DNA from: Limisphaerales bacterium
GTDB lineage: Bacteria > Verrucomicrobiota > Verrucomicrobiia > Limisphaerales > UBA1100
Reading direction: 5' to 3'
NCBI GenBank assembly: GCA_014382585.1
Contig: JACNJL010000023.1
Location: 40,944 to 104,943 of the forward strand
DNA: 64,000 nucleotides
Notes under the pieces: model-generated
Told to the model about the DNA's origin: nothing
Seen by the model: the letters and a program-made list of their open reading frames with translations, nothing else
Databases searched by the model: none
Shown: one piece after another, positions 24,861-33,652 of the stretch
Layout of the letters: every line of letters starts with the position of its first letter
Numbering within the stretch: the first letter of the stretch is position 1
Made by a program: the position numbers and the translations under genes

Positions 24861-25355
24861 ATGGACGAATCGTTCGAGCAAAAAATCAAGGACGCCATCG
24901 CGAACCCGAAAAATATGGGCGAGTTGGCCGATGCCGATCGAATGGGCACGGTGGGCAATTCTGACTGTGGCGAGATGCTGCGCCTGTGGGTGAAGTTTAA
25001 GGAGGATCACGGGCGCAAGGTGATTGACCAGGCAAGCTTCCAGTCCTTTGGCTGTGAGACGGCGATTGCCGTGGCCAGTATGGCCACGGAATTGATTCGC
25101 GGCAAAACTGCCGAAGAAGCATTGGCGCTGCGGCACGATGAATTGACCGGCGACCTCGGCGCATTGCCGCCGATGAAAATTCACTGCGCGCAATTGGTGG
25201 AAGGCGCGCTTAAGTCGGCATTGGTTTCGGATGAACAGCAGGTAGCATTGAATTCCAAAACCGAGGAGGAAAACATTCCTTCGTTGATGGACAGCCTCAA
25301 TAAAAATGCGCAACCCGCCCAAGGCAGGTTGCGCATATTGAAAAAGGAAAACTAG
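24861..25355 (+). CDS. IscU/NifU-type Fe-S scaffold protein
   Basis: Scaffold protein of 164 residues with the NifU N-terminal/IscU fold. The three cluster-ligand cysteines are visible in NSDCGEML, FGCETAIA and IHCAQLV. The usual Asp after the first Cys-Gly (CGD) is Glu here. It closes the suf operon 15 nt after the rhodanese-like gene, so this organism combines SUF machinery with an ISC/NIF-type scaffold. The last ~40 residues (ENIPSLMDSL... onward) are an extra charged tail whose DNA also encodes the terminator of the convergent gene. Confidence 0.88.
   Translation: MDESFEQKIKDAIANPKNMGELADADRMGTVGNSDCGEMLRLWVKFKEDHGRKVIDQASFQSFGCETAIAVASMATELIRGKTAEEALALRHDELTGDLGALPPMKIHCAQLVEGALKSALVSDEQQVALNSKTEEENIPSLMDSLNKNAQPAQGRLRILKKEN
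25299..25335 (-). terminator. Intrinsic terminator of the RRM gene, inside the scaffold gene
   Basis: Read on the minus strand: stem TGCGCAACC/GGTTGCGCA (25327-25335 with 25307-25315), inner pairs GCC/GGC, followed by TTTTTATT. A strong rho-independent terminator shape lying within the 3' coding end of the convergent IscU-like gene. Confidence 0.75.
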
Positions 25356-25382
25356 CGTTCGGCTAGTTTCGGTGACATCGGT

Positions 25383-25799
25383 TTACCAACCGCCGCCGCC
25401 GCCTTCAAAGTCGCGTCGGGCGCGCTTGTTGTTGCCGCCGTCACGTCGGCCACCGCCGCCGCCACGTCCGCCGCCACCCCCGTAGCCGCCACGGCCACCG
25501 CCGCCACCGCCACCGCCGTAGCCACCACCACCGCCGCCGCCACTGCGTTCTTCACGCGGGCGTGCTTCGTTTACGGTGAGTTCGCGGCCCATAAATTCGT
25601 GGCCGTTGAATTTTCCGACTGCGGATTGGGCGTCGTCATCCGAGGCGTAGGTTACAAACCCAAACCCCCTTGATTTGCCGGTCTCCCGATCCTGAAGAAT
25701 CACGGCGTCCGTGACTTCACCTGTTTCGCTGAAAAGATCCCGAAGATCTTGATCCGAGGCCGCCCAAGGGATGCCTCCTACAAACACTTTATTACCCAT
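25383..25799 (-). CDS. RRM-domain glycine-rich RNA-binding protein
   Basis: RNA-binding protein of 138 residues. One RRM spans residues 2-82 with RNP2 (KVFVGGIPW) and RNP1 (KSRGFGFVTY). The tail is a low-complexity Gly/Arg/Tyr run (about residues 88-130) with RGG- and GYGGG-like units, the arrangement seen in cyanobacterial and plant cold-inducible Rbp proteins. Probably an RNA chaperone acting in the cytosol. About 105 bp upstream lie before the DUF1501 gene; no clear promoter could be assigned. Its terminator lies inside the convergent scaffold gene. Confidence 0.93.
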   Translation of the reverse strand: MGNKVFVGGIPWAASDQDLRDLFSETGEVTDAVILQDRETGKSRGFGFVTYASDDDAQSAVGKFNGHEFMGRELTVNEARPREERSGGGGGGGYGGGGGGGGRGGYGGGGGRGGGGGRRDGGNNKRARRDFEGGGGGW

Positions 25800-25906
25800 T
25801 ATACTGTTATTTTTTGATTGGCATACACGGCACTGCCGCAGAATGCGGAACCGTTATGCGTGTTCAAAAAATGATGGTTATGGCAGAAAAAGGCAAGGGA
25901 TAAATT

Positions 25907-27328
25907 TCAGCCAGTGATTTTCTTGTACGCTTCGCCCTCGTTGATGGTCGGCGTTTCTGGCCGGCCTTTGTAACGGTACACGAGGTCGAGGTTGTGAATG
26001 CCCAGCAAATGCAGGACGGTGGCGTGCAAATCATGCACGTGGAGACGATCCTGCACGGCCCACAGGCCGAGTTCGTCCGTGCCACCGATCACTTGGCCGC
26101 CTTTCACGCCGCCGCCGGCCATCCACATGGTGAATCCGGTGGGATTATGGTCGCGGCCATCGCCCTTCTCGCTCATTGGCGTGCGGCCGAATTCGCCGCC
26201 CCAAATCACCAGCGTATCATCCAGCAACCCGCGCGCCTTGAGATCCTTCAATAGACCTGCAGTGGGCAGATCGCTTTGGCGGCATTGCCGACCGTGATTG
26301 GCTTCCATTTTGGAATGCGAATCCCATTTGCTGCCGGCACCGTGGTAAATCTGTACAAACCGCACTCCGCGCTCCACCAACCGCCGCGCCATCAGGCAGC
26401 AGCGACCGAAGGGTTCCGTGTCCTTGTTGCCAAAGCCGTACAGCTTCTTGGTCGCCTCCGTTTCCTTGGAGAGATCCACCGCTTCGGGTGCCGAGGCCTG
26501 CATACGGTAGGCCAGCTCGTAGGCGCGGATGCGGGCCTCGAGTTCGCTTTGGCCTTCGCGCGATTTGAGGTGTTGCTCGTTCAGTTGACGCAACATCTCG
26601 AGTTGGCGCCGGCGCGTTTCCGGGGTCACTCCCTTGGGTAAATTCAAATGGCGAATGGGCGACATCCCGGGATTGAGCTTCACACCCTGATGCGTGGCGG
26701 GCATGAACCCGGCGCTCCAGTTGCGCGGGCCATTGGTGACCGTCGCCGCCGTGTCGGTCATCACCACAAAACCGGGTAGGTTGGCGTTCTCCGTGCCGAG
26801 CCCGTAATTCACCCAAGACCCTAGGCTGGGCCGGCCACCGAGCGGTTGGCCGGTGTTCATCTGGCACACGCCGCCGCTGTGGTTGATGCCGTTAGTCCAG
26901 CACGACCGAATCACCGCCAGATCATCCGCGCACTCGGCGGTGTGCGGCAGCCAATCGCTGATCCACAGGCCGCTTTGGCCGTGGCGTTTCCATTGGCGTT
27001 GGCTGGCTAGGATGGGCGATTCCGCCTCGCCCATGGGCGTGATCGGCCGCTTGAAACTGTCGGGCATGCGCTGACCGGCCAGCTTCTGGATGAGCGGCTT
27101 GGGATCAAACAAATCCATGTGGCTCGGGCCGCCTTCCATGAAGAGAAAAATCACCCGCTTGGCCGTGGGCGCAAAGTGCGGCTGCTGGGTCGCATGCGGA
27201 TTGGTGGCAGCAACGGCCTGATCCCGGGCCAACATGCCGGTCAATGCCAGCGCACCAAAGCCGGCCCCGCCGCGCAGGAGAAATTCGCGCCGTGAGGCGT
27301 CGCTTAATTCGGTGGGCAGATCATGCAT
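25907..27328 (-). CDS. DUF1501 domain-containing protein (Tat-exported, sulfatase-like)
   Basis: Exported protein of 473 residues. N-terminal SRREFLLRGGAGFGALALTGML is a twin-arginine signal. The body matches the DUF1501 family of the alkaline phosphatase/sulfatase fold: FLFMEGGPSHMDLFDPKP, QSGLWISDWLPHTAECADDL, RCCLMARRLVERGVRFVQIYHGAGSKWDSH and WGGEFGRTPMSEKGDGRDHNPTGF. It is the last gene of a three-gene minus-strand unit with a DUF1549/DUF1553 protein, the standard pairing in planctomycetes and verrucomicrobia. The biochemical role of the pair is not established. Confidence 0.92.
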   Translation of the reverse strand: MHDLPTELSDASRREFLLRGGAGFGALALTGMLARDQAVAATNPHATQQPHFAPTAKRVIFLFMEGGPSHMDLFDPKPLIQKLAGQRMPDSFKRPITPMGEAESPILASQRQWKRHGQSGLWISDWLPHTAECADDLAVIRSCWTNGINHSGGVCQMNTGQPLGGRPSLGSWVNYGLGTENANLPGFVVMTDTAATVTNGPRNWSAGFMPATHQGVKLNPGMSPIRHLNLPKGVTPETRRRQLEMLRQLNEQHLKSREGQSELEARIRAYELAYRMQASAPEAVDLSKETEATKKLYGFGNKDTEPFGRCCLMARRLVERGVRFVQIYHGAGSKWDSHSKMEANHGRQCRQSDLPTAGLLKDLKARGLLDDTLVIWGGEFGRTPMSEKGDGRDHNPTGFTMWMAGGGVKGGQVIGGTDELGLWAVQDRLHVHDLHATVLHLLGIHNLDLVYRYKGRPETPTINEGEAYKKITG

Positions 27329-27734
27329 CTTCAGTAACTTTCAGTGGCTCAGTCGGCGACAAAGCGATGCCGGCCAGCGACGCGCCGGCGAGGCAGTTCA
27401 CGCCCAGCATCAGAATCAGCCGGAGTTTTTCCGGTGTGATGCCTTCCAGCTTGAGCCCTGCGAAAATGGCTCCGCCCAAAAACGCCAGACCGATCACTTG
27501 CGAAAGGATCAGTGGACTGCTCAGCGGTTGATCATCGGTCAGGCGTGGGGCGAGGATGGCGGCTACGGCGAATTGCAGACATGCTGCCAGAATAACCAGC
27601 CAAGCGATCACTGCTTCGGGGGTTTCCAGATTCATGGCGGGCACCCGCATGAGGCCGAGGGCGAGGAACATCACAATCACCGCGATCATCGAAATGCGTG
27701 TGTACTTCGCGGTGGTGGATAGATGCGCACTCAT
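27321..27734 (-). CDS. Small integral membrane protein between DUF1553 and DUF1501 genes
   Basis: Hydrophobic protein of 137 residues with four predicted membrane helices (near ISMIAVIVMFLALGLM, AVIAWLVILAACLQFAVAAIL, LILSQVIGLAFLGGAIFAGL and LILMLGVNCLAGASLAGIAL). I do not recognise the family. The ATG at 27734 lies next to the stop of the upstream DUF1553 gene (gap of 1 nt); longer frames run into that gene. The 3' end overlaps the DUF1501 start by 8 nt, so the three genes are coupled. It could anchor or assist the exported partners. Confidence 0.72.
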   Translation of the reverse strand: MSAHLSTTAKYTRISMIAVIVMFLALGLMRVPAMNLETPEAVIAWLVILAACLQFAVAAILAPRLTDDQPLSSPLILSQVIGLAFLGGAIFAGLKLEGITPEKLRLILMLGVNCLAGASLAGIALSPTEPLKVTEDA

Positions 27735-27735
27735 A

Positions 27736-30561
27736 TCAATCAACGTACAGGAACCGGTTGGCGTTGAAGAGCACGTGGCAGTATTCCGCGAGCCGCGCGA
27801 TGGCCGGCGGTGTGTGCGGATTGCCAAGTGGAGCGAGAGAGTTGTCGTGCGATGAGCTGTCGGCGTGGAAGGCGTCCTTCTCGAATTGATAAAACGCCAG
27901 TGTGTGCGGTCGCACGGCTTCGCCCTTGATGACCAACGATTGTTCATCCAGCGCAGCGCTGCTCAGGCGCACGTTATCCACCAGACCATCCCAGCCGTGG
28001 CGACTGCCGCCGGTGCGGCCGCCAATCACCAGCGGTAGCTTGCTGCCGTAGTGCTTGTTACGACGAAACGGTTTCTTCGCCACCTGCAGTTTGCCGTCGG
28101 GCGTTGTGAGATCTTTCAGGTAAAACGTGGCCGTTCCCGCGCCTTCCTCGTCGAATTTCACACTCACGGCCGCGTAATAATTTTTTTTCAAATCCGGCCG
28201 CAGATTGGAAGCGATCACCTCGTAGCCGTGGTCGCCGCGTTGCGGAATGCCGGTGAGTTGCAGGATGAGATTGCGCGGTTGATAGGCGCTCTTCGTGCTC
28301 GTGACGCCCAACGCCCAGCCGGGAGTGCGTTGTTGGCTGTCCCATTGCGAAACCATAGTGCGCACGGAGGCATCGGCATACAGCGAATCCAATCGGAGGA
28401 ATGCTTCGGCGGTAAAATCGCCGGTGGGCATCTTGCCCGGCTTGGCGGTTTCCAAAGCGCGCTGGCCGCCGTCGGGCTGAATCCACGCCGCCGGACTCGG
28501 CGTGCGTTTGCCAAACATTCCAATTTTCGGCGGCTCAGGGTTGGCGGCCACCTCGCCGCCGAGATTCAGATAAGCGATGCCCGATGCCAGATGCTCCACC
28601 GAAGGGTCGCGGCCAAACGTCAGCTGATGCGCGGCGAGGACCTGCGCCTTGGGATTGCCTGGATGCAGCTGGTGCAGGCGCCGGGCAAAGGCATTGGCGC
28701 GTTGGCGGGCCCAGTCGCTATTGAGCAGCAGCAGCGATTGCGTGGCGGTGGTGGTGATGGTGCGTTGCGGCATGTGGGAGATGCGGTCGGGAGCGTCGAA
28801 TGCCGCCAGCACGGCGTCGGGTTTGTTGCGCATCACTTTCAAATAAACCGAGCGCCGCACCGAACCGACGCCGTCTTCGCCTGCTCCGCCGGTTTTCAAA
28901 TTCAATTCGCCGGATGCAGCCAGCAGACTGTCGCGGATTTGCTCGGCGTCCATGCGCTGTACAGTGGCGCGGGCAAACCAAGTGTTGGCCGGATCGGCCT
29001 GTTCGGCGGCGGGATGACTGGAGGCTTGCCGGTAGGTGGCGCTGGTGACCATCAATCGATGCAGCTTTTTGAGGCTCCACTCTTCAGCGATCAAACGGGT
29101 GGCGAGCCAGTCCAGTAATTCCGGGTGCGTGGGCGGCGTGCCGAGTTTGCCGAAATCGCTGGTGTTGGTGGCCAGGCCGCGTCCGAAATGTTGCTGCCAC
29201 ATGCGATTGACCATCACGCGCGCGGTGAAGGGGTTGTCGGCGCGCGTGATCCAGTTGGCCAGGGCCGTGCGGCGGCCGGTGGATTGCAGCGCAGCGGGCG
29301 GCGGCGTGATGACGGCGTCGCTGGGGTCGAGCAGCGTCAAAAAACCCGGCTCCACCACAGTGTCTTGCTTGGGTATGCGCGTGACCGGCGCCACAGGGCC
29401 GGCGTCGCTGACCACATATTTCACCGTCGGCAACGGTTTCGGGCGTTTGGCTTCGAACGATTTCAGTTCCGCGTGCAGCCTTTCCCACTCCGCCTTGGTG
29501 GCGTCCTTGAGGCGCTCGGGCAATTTGGATTGCTCCAAGTCAAACTGTCGCGAAGCCATCTCGGCAATCTGCCGTTCATACGCCGTGCGCTCTTCGGGGC
29601 GCTTGCGGATCATCACCTTGATCTTATCAATAAATTTTTCAAACCCCTCGCGCGTGGCGTGTTTGAGCAGCACGGGATGCTCAATGGCGTGCAGTTGGCG
29701 GCGCAGCGATTCGGTGTCGCGTCGCCATTTTTTGTCTGCCTCAAAAAACGCCGTCCGCTCGGCCAGTGTACCCACGGGCATGGCCGCGCGCGGCAGTAAC
29801 GGCGCGAAAAAGGCCTGCATGCGGTAGTAGTCCTTTTGCAGAATGGGATCGAACTTGTGATCGTGGCAGCGCGCGCATTGCATGCCGAGCCCGAGAAAAG
29901 CGTCCGCCGTTACGCTGGTCACATCGGCGAGCACTTCGGCCCATTGAAACTCCACGTCGCGCTGGTTGTGTTCGTAGATCCAGTGGCGCAGGAACATGGT
30001 GGCAGTCAGAGCATCGCGATTGCCCGGATCAATCTCGTCCCCGGCCAGTTGCTCGCGTACAAACCGGTCGTAGGGTTTGTCGGCATTGAAGGAGTTGATG
30101 ATGTAATCGCGATAGCGCCACGCCTCGGGCCGAAAATGATCTGCGCGGTAGCCATCGGAATCCGCATAGCGCACAAGATCGAGCCAGAACGCCGCCTGCC
30201 GTTCACCATAGCGCGGACTGGCCAACAGGCGGTCGACGAGTTTGCCGTAGGCCTCCGGCGAGGGATCTTTCAGGAACGCTGCCACCTGCTCCGGCGTGGG
30301 CGGCAGGCCGGTGAGATCCAGCGTCACGCGCCGGATCAAGGCGCGCCGGGCAGCGGGCTTGGCCGGGGTCAGTTTCTGCTCGGCGATTTTGCGCGCGATA
30401 AAGTGATCGATCTCATTCGCCGCCCAACCGGCGCCGGCCTTCGGCACGGCCGGTTGGCGCACGGGTTGATAAGACCACCACGCGAGTTGATCCTGAGTGA
30501 ACTGCGCCGCGGACAGCGGCAATAGTCCCACACACAACAAAATGGCGGCACGCCAAATCAC
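27736..30561 (-). CDS. DUF1549/DUF1553 (PSD1-type) protein with LamG-like insertion
   Basis: Exported protein of 941 residues with a signal peptide (MIWRAAILLCVGLLPLSAA). DUF1549 covers about residues 45-245 (RVTLDLTGLPPTPEQV, SPRYGERQAAFWLDLVRYADSDGY) and ends with CARCHDH, a CxxCH heme-type motif at 229-233. DUF1553 follows from about 430 (RTALANWITRADNPFTARVMVNRMWQQHFG). A concanavalin/LamG-like region (about 690-900; GDFTAEAFLRLDSL, HGWDGLVDNVRLS) is inserted just before the final family segment LAEYCHVLFNANRFLYVD. Forms a unit with the downstream membrane and DUF1501 genes; likely envelope-located, possibly carbohydrate-related. Confidence 0.9.
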   Translation of the reverse strand: MIWRAAILLCVGLLPLSAAQFTQDQLAWWSYQPVRQPAVPKAGAGWAANEIDHFIARKIAEQKLTPAKPAARRALIRRVTLDLTGLPPTPEQVAAFLKDPSPEAYGKLVDRLLASPRYGERQAAFWLDLVRYADSDGYRADHFRPEAWRYRDYIINSFNADKPYDRFVREQLAGDEIDPGNRDALTATMFLRHWIYEHNQRDVEFQWAEVLADVTSVTADAFLGLGMQCARCHDHKFDPILQKDYYRMQAFFAPLLPRAAMPVGTLAERTAFFEADKKWRRDTESLRRQLHAIEHPVLLKHATREGFEKFIDKIKVMIRKRPEERTAYERQIAEMASRQFDLEQSKLPERLKDATKAEWERLHAELKSFEAKRPKPLPTVKYVVSDAGPVAPVTRIPKQDTVVEPGFLTLLDPSDAVITPPPAALQSTGRRTALANWITRADNPFTARVMVNRMWQQHFGRGLATNTSDFGKLGTPPTHPELLDWLATRLIAEEWSLKKLHRLMVTSATYRQASSHPAAEQADPANTWFARATVQRMDAEQIRDSLLAASGELNLKTGGAGEDGVGSVRRSVYLKVMRNKPDAVLAAFDAPDRISHMPQRTITTTATQSLLLLNSDWARQRANAFARRLHQLHPGNPKAQVLAAHQLTFGRDPSVEHLASGIAYLNLGGEVAANPEPPKIGMFGKRTPSPAAWIQPDGGQRALETAKPGKMPTGDFTAEAFLRLDSLYADASVRTMVSQWDSQQRTPGWALGVTSTKSAYQPRNLILQLTGIPQRGDHGYEVIASNLRPDLKKNYYAAVSVKFDEEGAGTATFYLKDLTTPDGKLQVAKKPFRRNKHYGSKLPLVIGGRTGGSRHGWDGLVDNVRLSSAALDEQSLVIKGEAVRPHTLAFYQFEKDAFHADSSSHDNSLAPLGNPHTPPAIARLAEYCHVLFNANRFLYVD

Positions 30562-30601
30562 GGGCCATTTGTAGCACCGCAGCGGGATGCGGGGGAGAAA
30601 A

Positions 30602-31507
30602 TTATCGAGGCAAAGCGGCTCGCACCGTGTCCAGCAGCGAGGCCTTGCCAGCGGCGTCCTGCCCCAATTCCCAGATCATGACACCGCCGTAGCCGCCACG
30701 GATGGCATGTTGGGTTTTGCGGCGAATCGTGGTGGCGCCATTGAAATGAAATCCACCGGCAACATCGGTATTGGGCTGCGGACTGAATTGCGCCACCAAC
30801 TCACCGTAGGTGCGCGCTGTGTTTTGTGCGTTTCGACCGTAAAACGGCAGACCCAGCAGCAGCTTGGCCTTGGGTGCCCCTTGCGACTCCCAATAGCGTA
30901 GATCTTTCACGGCCCCGGCAAACGGCGCGTGAGGCGTGCCTTGGTCGTACGCCATCACGTGAATGCGATCGATGAACGGAAAAGTTTCGCGTTTCAAATG
31001 GTTCCCCCAACCGGCGGCAGCCACGGTGAGCCAAAGGCGGTGCGGCGCAAAGGCGCGTTTTAACTCGATCAATAGTGTTTGGTAATTGGCAATCTCGGCG
31101 GCTGTCTTGGGGTGCTCCCAATCCATGTCCGCGCCTTGAAGATTATGTTTGCGGACAAATGCCGTGAGTTGCCGGACAAACGTCGCCCGCGCCGTGGCGT
31201 TGGCCGTCATCGGCGCGAAGCCCGCGGATAATCCCCAACCGCCCACGCAGATGTGGACCCGCACTTTTTTGGCATGCGCGCGAGTTGTCAGTTTTTGAAG
31301 TGCCTCCGGTCGGGCGTTTTTTGTGTCCAGCGAACCATCCGCCTTGGGAGCGATGGAAAAGAAAATGATGTCGGTCAATTTTTCGACCGGCAGGGTATCG
31401 ATCAGTCCCGCGCGATAATGGGGCAAATAACCCGTGACCGCCGGGGCCGACTCGACCGATTGCCAGCCGGCCAGCAACACAATCCAAGCCAGCAGAAACC
31501 GTTGCAT
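30602..31507 (-). CDS. Glycoside hydrolase family 18 protein
   Basis: Secreted GH18 (chitinase-like) protein of 301 residues with a signal peptide ([21 protein letters not shown]). The catalytic strand reads QGADMDWE (124-131): the last Asp and the catalytic acid Glu131 are kept, but the first Asp of the DxxDxDxE motif is Gln. HICVGGWG, DRIHVMAYDQ, LLLGLPFYGR and GGVMIWELGQD are further GH18 signatures. It could act on chitin, peptidoglycan-type glycans or other GlcNAc polymers. The ATG at 31507 overlaps the yjbQ stop by 1 nt; a longer frame to 31582 lacks a sensible signal peptide. Confidence 0.88.
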   Translation of the reverse strand: MQRFLLAWIVLLAGWQSVESAPAVTGYLPHYRAGLIDTLPVEKLTDIIFFSIAPKADGSLDTKNARPEALQKLTTRAHAKKVRVHICVGGWGLSAGFAPMTANATARATFVRQLTAFVRKHNLQGADMDWEHPKTAAEIANYQTLLIELKRAFAPHRLWLTVAAAGWGNHLKRETFPFIDRIHVMAYDQGTPHAPFAGAVKDLRYWESQGAPKAKLLLGLPFYGRNAQNTARTYGELVAQFSPQPNTDVAGGFHFNGATTIRRKTQHAIRGGYGGVMIWELGQDAAGKASLLDTVRAALPR

Positions 31508-31926
31508 CAGTCGCCGATAATTTTGACCAACAAACGCTTGCGGCGGCGGCCGTCGAATTCGCCGTAAAAAATCTGCTCCCACGGCCCGAAATGCAGCCGC
31601 CCTTTCGTGATGGCGACGACCACTTCGCGGCCCATCACCTGGCGTTTCATGTGGGCATCGGCGTTGTCCTCGCCGGTGTCGTTATGGCGATATTGCTCGA
31701 TCGGCTCATGCGGCGCGAGCCCTTCGAGCCAGCGTTCGTAATCCGCATGCAGCCCGGATTCATCGTCATTGATAAACACACTCGCCGTGATGTGCATGGC
31801 GTTCACGAGGCACAACCCCTCCTGCACCCCGCTCTGCTGCACCAGCTCGGTCACCTGAGGTGTGATATTGATAAACGCCCGGCGTGTCGGGACATCAAAC
31901 CACAGTTCCTCGGTGAGGTGCTTCAT
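31507..31926 (-). CDS. yjbQ: YjbQ family (UPF0047) secondary thiamine-phosphate synthase-like protein
   Basis: Compact protein of 139 residues of the YjbQ/UPF0047 family. Signatures include [34 protein letters not shown] and [21 protein letters not shown], with conserved His residues forming a metal site. E. coli YjbQ shows weak thiamine-phosphate synthase activity in vitro; the physiological role is unclear. The ATG at 31926 overlaps the leuB TGA (TGATG); a TTG one codon upstream is less likely. Part of a leuB-yjbQ-GH18 chain. Confidence 0.92.
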   Translation of the reverse strand: MKHLTEELWFDVPTRRAFINITPQVTELVQQSGVQEGLCLVNAMHITASVFINDDESGLHADYERWLEGLAPHEPIEQYRHNDTGEDNADAHMKRQVMGREVVVAITKGRLHFGPWEQIFYGEFDGRRRKRLLVKIIGD

Positions 31927-33038
31927 CAAACAGCAGCAGCGATGGCGTCGCCCATCTCGGTGGTGCCCACCTGACGAGCGTTGGGATCTTCGGCACTATA
32001 AATATCCCCGGTGCGCAAGCCGTTGGCGATCACGGTACCGACGGCTGCGTCAATGGCTGCCGCCGCGTCGTTCTCGGCAAAGCTATGGCGCAGCATCATG
32101 GCGGCCGACCGAATCTGCGCGATGGGGTTGGCCAGATCCTTGCCGGCAATATCCGGTGCCGTGCCCCCGGCCGGTTCGTAAAAGCCAAACGTGTGCTCGC
32201 CGCTGGTGGTGCCGAGGCTGGCGCTGGGCAGCATGCCAAGCGAGCCGGCCAAGGCGGCGGCTTCGTCACTGAGAATATCGCCAAACAAATTCTCGCACAG
32301 CACCACGTCAAACTGCGTGGGCCGCAGTAGAAACTGCATCGCGGCGTTGTCCACAAACATGTGCTCGAGGGTCACGTCCGGATACTCGGCGGCCACGCGC
32401 GTGACCACCTCGCGCCAAAGCACGCCGTTCTCCAGCACGTTCGCCTTGTCGATGCTCATCACGTGTTGGCGGCGAAGCTGCGCGCTTTGAAAGCCGACGT
32501 GCGCGATGCGCTCGATCTCGCTCGTGCTGTAAACCATCGTGTCCACCGCGCGCTGTTGGCCATCCTCCAACGTCTCGGTGTTTTTCGGCTGACCAAAATA
32601 CATACCACCGGTCAGCTCGCGCACGACCAGTAAATCGATTCCATCTCCTTGCCGTTCGGCCTTTAACGGACACGCGTGCGCCAGCTCAGCCGGCAGCTTC
32701 ACCGGGCGCAGGTTGGCAAACAGGCCAAACTCCTTGCGCAGAGCCAGCAAGGCCGCGCGCTCGGGGCGTTCTTCCTTCGGGATGGTCGGGTCACGATCCG
32801 GCAGGCCGACGGAGCCGAACAAGATGGAATCACTCTCGCGACACAGCGCGAGGGTGTCGTCGGGCAGCGCTTTGCCGGCGGCGTCAATGCCTGCCCAGCC
32901 GACCGGCGCCTCGGTGACATCCAGTTGAAATCCAAACTTTCCCTCGGCCGCGCGCAGCACCTTCAGCGCCTCGCGCACCACCTCCGGCCCAATGCCATCA
33001 CCCGCCATTGCGGCGATTTTATAAATGCGTTCACTCAT
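31926..33038 (-). CDS. leuB: 3-isopropylmalate dehydrogenase LeuB
   Basis: NAD-dependent oxidative decarboxylase of leucine biosynthesis, 370 residues. [79 protein letters not shown] and [11 protein letters not shown] are the usual LeuB blocks for substrate and Mn/Mg binding; the C-terminal [18 protein letters not shown] matches the nucleotide-binding loop. No other leu genes adjoin it. It overlaps yjbQ by a TGATG junction. Confidence 0.96.
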   Translation of the reverse strand: MSERIYKIAAMAGDGIGPEVVREALKVLRAAEGKFGFQLDVTEAPVGWAGIDAAGKALPDDTLALCRESDSILFGSVGLPDRDPTIPKEERPERAALLALRKEFGLFANLRPVKLPAELAHACPLKAERQGDGIDLLVVRELTGGMYFGQPKNTETLEDGQQRAVDTMVYSTSEIERIAHVGFQSAQLRRQHVMSIDKANVLENGVLWREVVTRVAAEYPDVTLEHMFVDNAAMQFLLRPTQFDVVLCENLFGDILSDEAAALAGSLGMLPSASLGTTSGEHTFGFYEPAGGTAPDIAGKDLANPIAQIRSAAMMLRHSFAENDAAAAIDAAVGTVIANGLRTGDIYSAEDPNARQVGTTEMGDAIAAAV

Positions 33039-33129
33039 TTGAAATGCGAGCGCGCAGCTTAGGGGCCGTCCAGCGTGGGGTGAAGAAAAATGTGATCAAC
33101 CGACGGCAAAAACATTTCGCAAAAACGCG

Positions 33130-33159
33130 TTGACCCGCCCCGCCTTGCGGGCCTACGTT
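33130..33159 (+). promoter_or_regulatory. Candidate sigma-70-type promoter of DUF5069 gene
   Basis: TTGACC (33130-33135) and TACGTT (33154-33159) are separated by 18 bp, 35 bp upstream of the gene start. An AGGA element (33181-33184) lies upstream of the ATG as a ribosome-binding site. Assigned by consensus and spacing. Confidence 0.5.
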
Positions 33160-33194
33160 CTCCCCGAACCCCTAACATTTAGGAAAACAGACTT

Positions 33195-33632
33195 ATGAGT
33201 AAAATTGTTCCTCTTATTAGTTCCGGCACCAAAGGCCCGTTGGGCGTGCTTCATCTGCCGCGGTTGTGGCAAAAAGTAAGCCTCGAAGCGGCCGGTAAAA
33301 TCGCGGACGGTTACCCCGGCATCGGTGGTGGCTACGACAGTATGGTGATCGCCGGCCTCGGCCTCGATGCCGAAGCGGTGCGCAGCTACATCACCAACGA
33401 GAAGCCGACGTACACGCAATTCGAAGCGTGGATATCGGCGCAGGACGGCGCGACGCTGGGCGGCGACGCCATCGGCGCGTTGAACGATTCCATCGCTGGC
33501 TATAACCACGATGCCGATACGAAGGCGGGCATCCTCGGTGCTTGCGGCCTTGACGCTGGCCCGGATGATGCGATCAACCTGAACAACCTCGACGACTGGC
33601 AGGAATTCCACGCCGCCGAGATTGCTGGTTAA
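33195..33632 (+). CDS. DUF5069-type protein
   Basis: Small acidic cytosolic protein of 145 residues. LGVLHLPRLWQKVSLEAAGKIADGYPG and the later FEAWISAQDG look like the DUF5069 family found in Verrucomicrobia, as far as I can recall; function unknown. It is a single-gene transcript with its own promoter (33130-33159) and a strong terminator (33653-33681), a layout that suggests substantial expression. No signal peptide or membrane segment. Confidence 0.65.
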   Translation: MSKIVPLISSGTKGPLGVLHLPRLWQKVSLEAAGKIADGYPGIGGGYDSMVIAGLGLDAEAVRSYITNEKPTYTQFEAWISAQDGATLGGDAIGALNDSIAGYNHDADTKAGILGACGLDAGPDDAINLNNLDDWQEFHAAEIAG

Positions 33633-33652
33633 ATCGGAAAAACAGAATCACG

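Noticed and set aside
25405..25555. Dense GGC/CCG triplet repetition suggesting a microsatellite or CRISPR-like repeat
   Set aside because: It is the in-frame coding sequence of the Gly-rich tail of the RRM protein; no regular spacer structure.
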